Shown: piece by piece, positions 62,401 to 64,000 of the stretch
Position numbering within the stretch: position 1 is the first letter of the stretch
Layout: every line of letters starts with the position of its first letter
Source of the DNA: Paraspadella gotoi
Lineage: Eukaryota; Chaetognatha
Length of the DNA stretch: 64,000 nt
Assembly: GCA_051294375.1 (NCBI GenBank)
Contig: CM119266.1
Span: forward strand, 4,710,573 to 4,774,572
Direction: 5' to 3'
The notes under the pieces: generated by a model
Database searches by the model: none
Told to the model about the DNA's origin: nothing
What the model saw: only the letters and a program-made list of their open reading frames with translations
Translations under genes and position numbers: made by a program

Positions 62401-62721
62401 ATAAAAGTAATAATGAAGAAGACTACGTCTACCGACGGAAAAAATGAAGTGAAATGAATAATAAATACCGATAATAATTATTATCAAGTTTATCCTTTTT
62501 ATTGTACAATGAGCTGAGGGGAGAATTAGAAATACTATAAAATTCACAATACACACGAAAAAATTTAGCCGGGATTTTGAAATCACGAGGCCCACATTGA
62601 AAAAGAATTGTTTTCCAGTCTCCTAGAACCTTAGCTATTAGCAGAGATTCAAGAAAAGGAAACTATGTAAAGAAGATTATTTAGAATCCGGAGGGATATT
62701 TAAAACATTCCAACATTCCCG
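59474..62721. other. AT-rich intergenic region without recognisable gene
   Basis: More than 3 kb between the convergent innexin and CNNM genes. Only short open frames occur; the one at 60018-60200 (Glu/Lys-rich, then a weakly hydrophobic end) has no conserved motif and no clear splice partners. A hairpin-capable inverted repeat lies at 61260-61312. I see no RNA gene. Confidence 0.55.
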
Positions 62722-63960
62722 TCACTTGGCGACTTTTCCGTTTCCAGTCGGCGTCAAGAGCGGCGCTGAAGACCTCGATGCTTCGTCGAGGTCATCGAGA
62801 TCGGATTCCGCGGAGACGGAGACGAAGACGTCCTCGTCCACCGATGGTTTCGCCGAGAGTCTCTTCGCAGCGTCAGGAGAAGCAGCAGTTCCGCCGCCGC
62901 CGCGATTAATGCTGGCCTGCCGTTCCAGCGTCGTCGCCTTTCGCGCCGCCTCGTAGTCCGACGCTCGTATCTTCAGCATCTGCACCTCGGACGTGGGACG
63001 CAGGGAAAAGTCGGGCACGTATCGCGGAACGGCTCGAGGAGAGTTGGCTCTTCCGGCGCCTTTCTCGACGCCCAAAGCGTCCGCGCCGAAAAAACTGAAA
63101 GGTCCCGTCTCGAAAACGAGGCTCTCGTTGCCGATGCAGACCTCGACGCTTCCTTGAAGGACGAGAGCGAAGAAGTCGCTCGGAACGCCTCGTTCGTAGA
63201 CGAAGCTCGGCCTCGCCGGATCGAACCCGACGTCCACCACCAGGCGCGGTTGCTTGATCAGGCGACGCAGCACATTGGCCGATAGACGCGTTTCGCGAAA
63301 CGGATCCACGTTGGCCGAAAGGAATTGGAAGACGGCTAGAGAGAGTTGAGGCGTGAGGCGCGGAGCGGCCTCTCCGTCATCGTCGTTGTTGAAGGCGGTA
63401 AAGTCGGTCCGCGCCGGTGCGGACCGTCGAGCCTTTCGACGATTGTCCGTGACGACGTCCGTCTCATCGAGGATCTCCGCTTGGATGATTTCCTCGATGA
63501 CGTCTTCAAGAGTCACGATGCCCAACATGTTGTCCGTCGTCGGTTTTGGCATCGTCGAGTCAGATTCTGATTTTGAGTCTTTCCCGTTCTTTTTCTTCTC
63601 CGACTTTTCGTCCTTTTTAGCGGATTTTCCGTCGGCCTTTTCTTCGGCCTCCACGGCGACGGACGAGAACACGACTCCGTCCACCGCGTCAGTGGGCGCG
63701 CCCGCTTTTTTATCCTCTTCGGGACTCGGCACCTCCGTTTCGACCACAACTGCCATGTGGCACTTGCCCTTTTTGAACTCCTCCAGCATGTCGTCCAGTT
63801 TGGTCGATTTTCGGACGGGGATCAGCTGGTGTTGGTAAAAGTCGCAGATGGTCTTCAAGGGGATGCAGTCGTCCGGGTCGACGAAGGCCAAGTCTTTGAT
63901 GCTGAGAAGCCAACGGACGTCCGTGGTCTCGGGTTCGTAGACGGGAATTCGAGAATATCC
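62722..63960 (-). CDS. CNNM: CNNM-type magnesium/metal transport mediator, last exon (5' part outside the window)
   Basis: One exon, 413 codons with a TGA at 62722-62724 and an acceptor at 63961. It begins in phase 0 with [11 protein letters not shown], the end of CBS domain 1, continues with [37 protein letters not shown] and [23 protein letters not shown] (CBS domain 2, the Mg-ATP-binding Bateman module), and then a cyclic-nucleotide-binding-homology domain ([31 protein letters not shown]). Between MAVV and LGIVTLED is a Lys/Glu/Ser-rich insert of about 75 residues, longer than in vertebrate CNNMs. CNNM proteins sit in the plasma membrane and control magnesium efflux. The membrane DUF21 domain must be coded beyond the right edge. 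Which paralogue cannot be told. Confidence 0.93.
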   Translation of the reverse strand, partial: GYSRIPVYEPETTDVRWLLSIKDLAFVDPDDCIPLKTICDFYQHQLIPVRKSTKLDDMLEEFKKGKCHMAVVVETEVPSPEEDKKAGAPTDAVDGVVFSSVAVEAEEKADGKSAKKDEKSEKKKNGKDSKSESDSTMPKPTTDNMLGIVTLEDVIEEIIQAEILDETDVVTDNRRKARRSAPARTDFTAFNNDDDGEAAPRLTPQLSLAVFQFLSANVDPFRETRLSANVLRRLIKQPRLVVDVGFDPARPSFVYERGVPSDFFALVLQGSVEVCIGNESLVFETGPFSFFGADALGVEKGAGRANSPRAVPRYVPDFSLRPTSEVQMLKIRASDYEAARKATTLERQASINRGGGGTAASPDAAKRLSAKPSVDEDVFVSVSAESDLDDLDEASRSSAPLLTPTGNGKVAK

Positions 63961-64000
63961 CTGGCGATTTAGTTGGGGGCATTCACGATTTATTGTTTAA

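Overview
The window is animal nuclear DNA. Genes are split by short GT-AG introns. Exons are GC-rich and introns and spacers AT-rich, with many (GA)n/(CT)n tracts and small dispersed repeats. The set of orthologues (GABPA, LZTFL1, LRRC59, GMCL1, ZC3H18, AGTRAP) is typical of metazoans. A complete innexin gene with the YYQWVP signature points to an invertebrate lineage that keeps innexins (protostome, cnidarian or ctenophore). I cannot place the species more closely. All gene models below were built by hand from reading frames, splice signals and recall of the protein families. No alignment or transcript was available.

Layout, left to right: the 3' end of an alpha-tubulin gene (+, 317-996, cut by the window edge); LZTFL1 (-, 1577-3254); eIF4B (+, 3685-10331) with a probable long 3' UTR to about 12.3 kb; importin-4 (+, 12923-25553), whose 4-kb intron 13 carries a complete C1q-domain gene on the opposite strand (18715-20249). 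A run of five minus-strand genes follows: HSD17B4/MFE-2 (27328-31137), ribophorin II (31552-36427), the ETS factor GABPA (37694-42203), LRRC59 (42592-44644) and GMCL1 (44852-46611). Then come AGTRAP (+, 47149-48091), a BTB zinc-finger gene (-, 48670-50802), ZC3H18 (+, 51726-56562), an innexin (+, 57289-59373), about 3.3 kb of AT-rich DNA without a recognisable gene, and the last exon of a CNNM-type metal transporter (-, 62722-63960, cut by the right edge).

Most genes are housekeeping: cytoskeleton (tubulin), ciliary trafficking (LZTFL1), translation (eIF4B), nuclear import (IPO4, possibly helped by LRRC59), peroxisomal beta-oxidation (HSD17B4), N-glycosylation (RPN2) and nuclear RNA metabolism (ZC3H18). 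They are not one pathway. Three pairs are divergent with short shared upstream regions: LZTFL1/EIF4B, GMCL1/AGTRAP and BTB-ZF/ZC3H18.

The most unusual signals are not protein genes. Hammerhead-ribozyme-like cores lie at about 35.43-35.48 kb and 39.19-39.24 kb, with compensatory changes in stem II and stem I; the second sits in a 306-bp foldback element that splits a small tandem repeat. A dispersed ~75-bp hairpin family (AAATGAGATTGA inverted repeat next to an ATGCAAAT octamer) and a second small family (TTGGTTGTACCAA core) also recur. Two genes (RPN2, GABPA) show single-base reading-frame conflicts that look more like residual assembly indels than pseudogenes.
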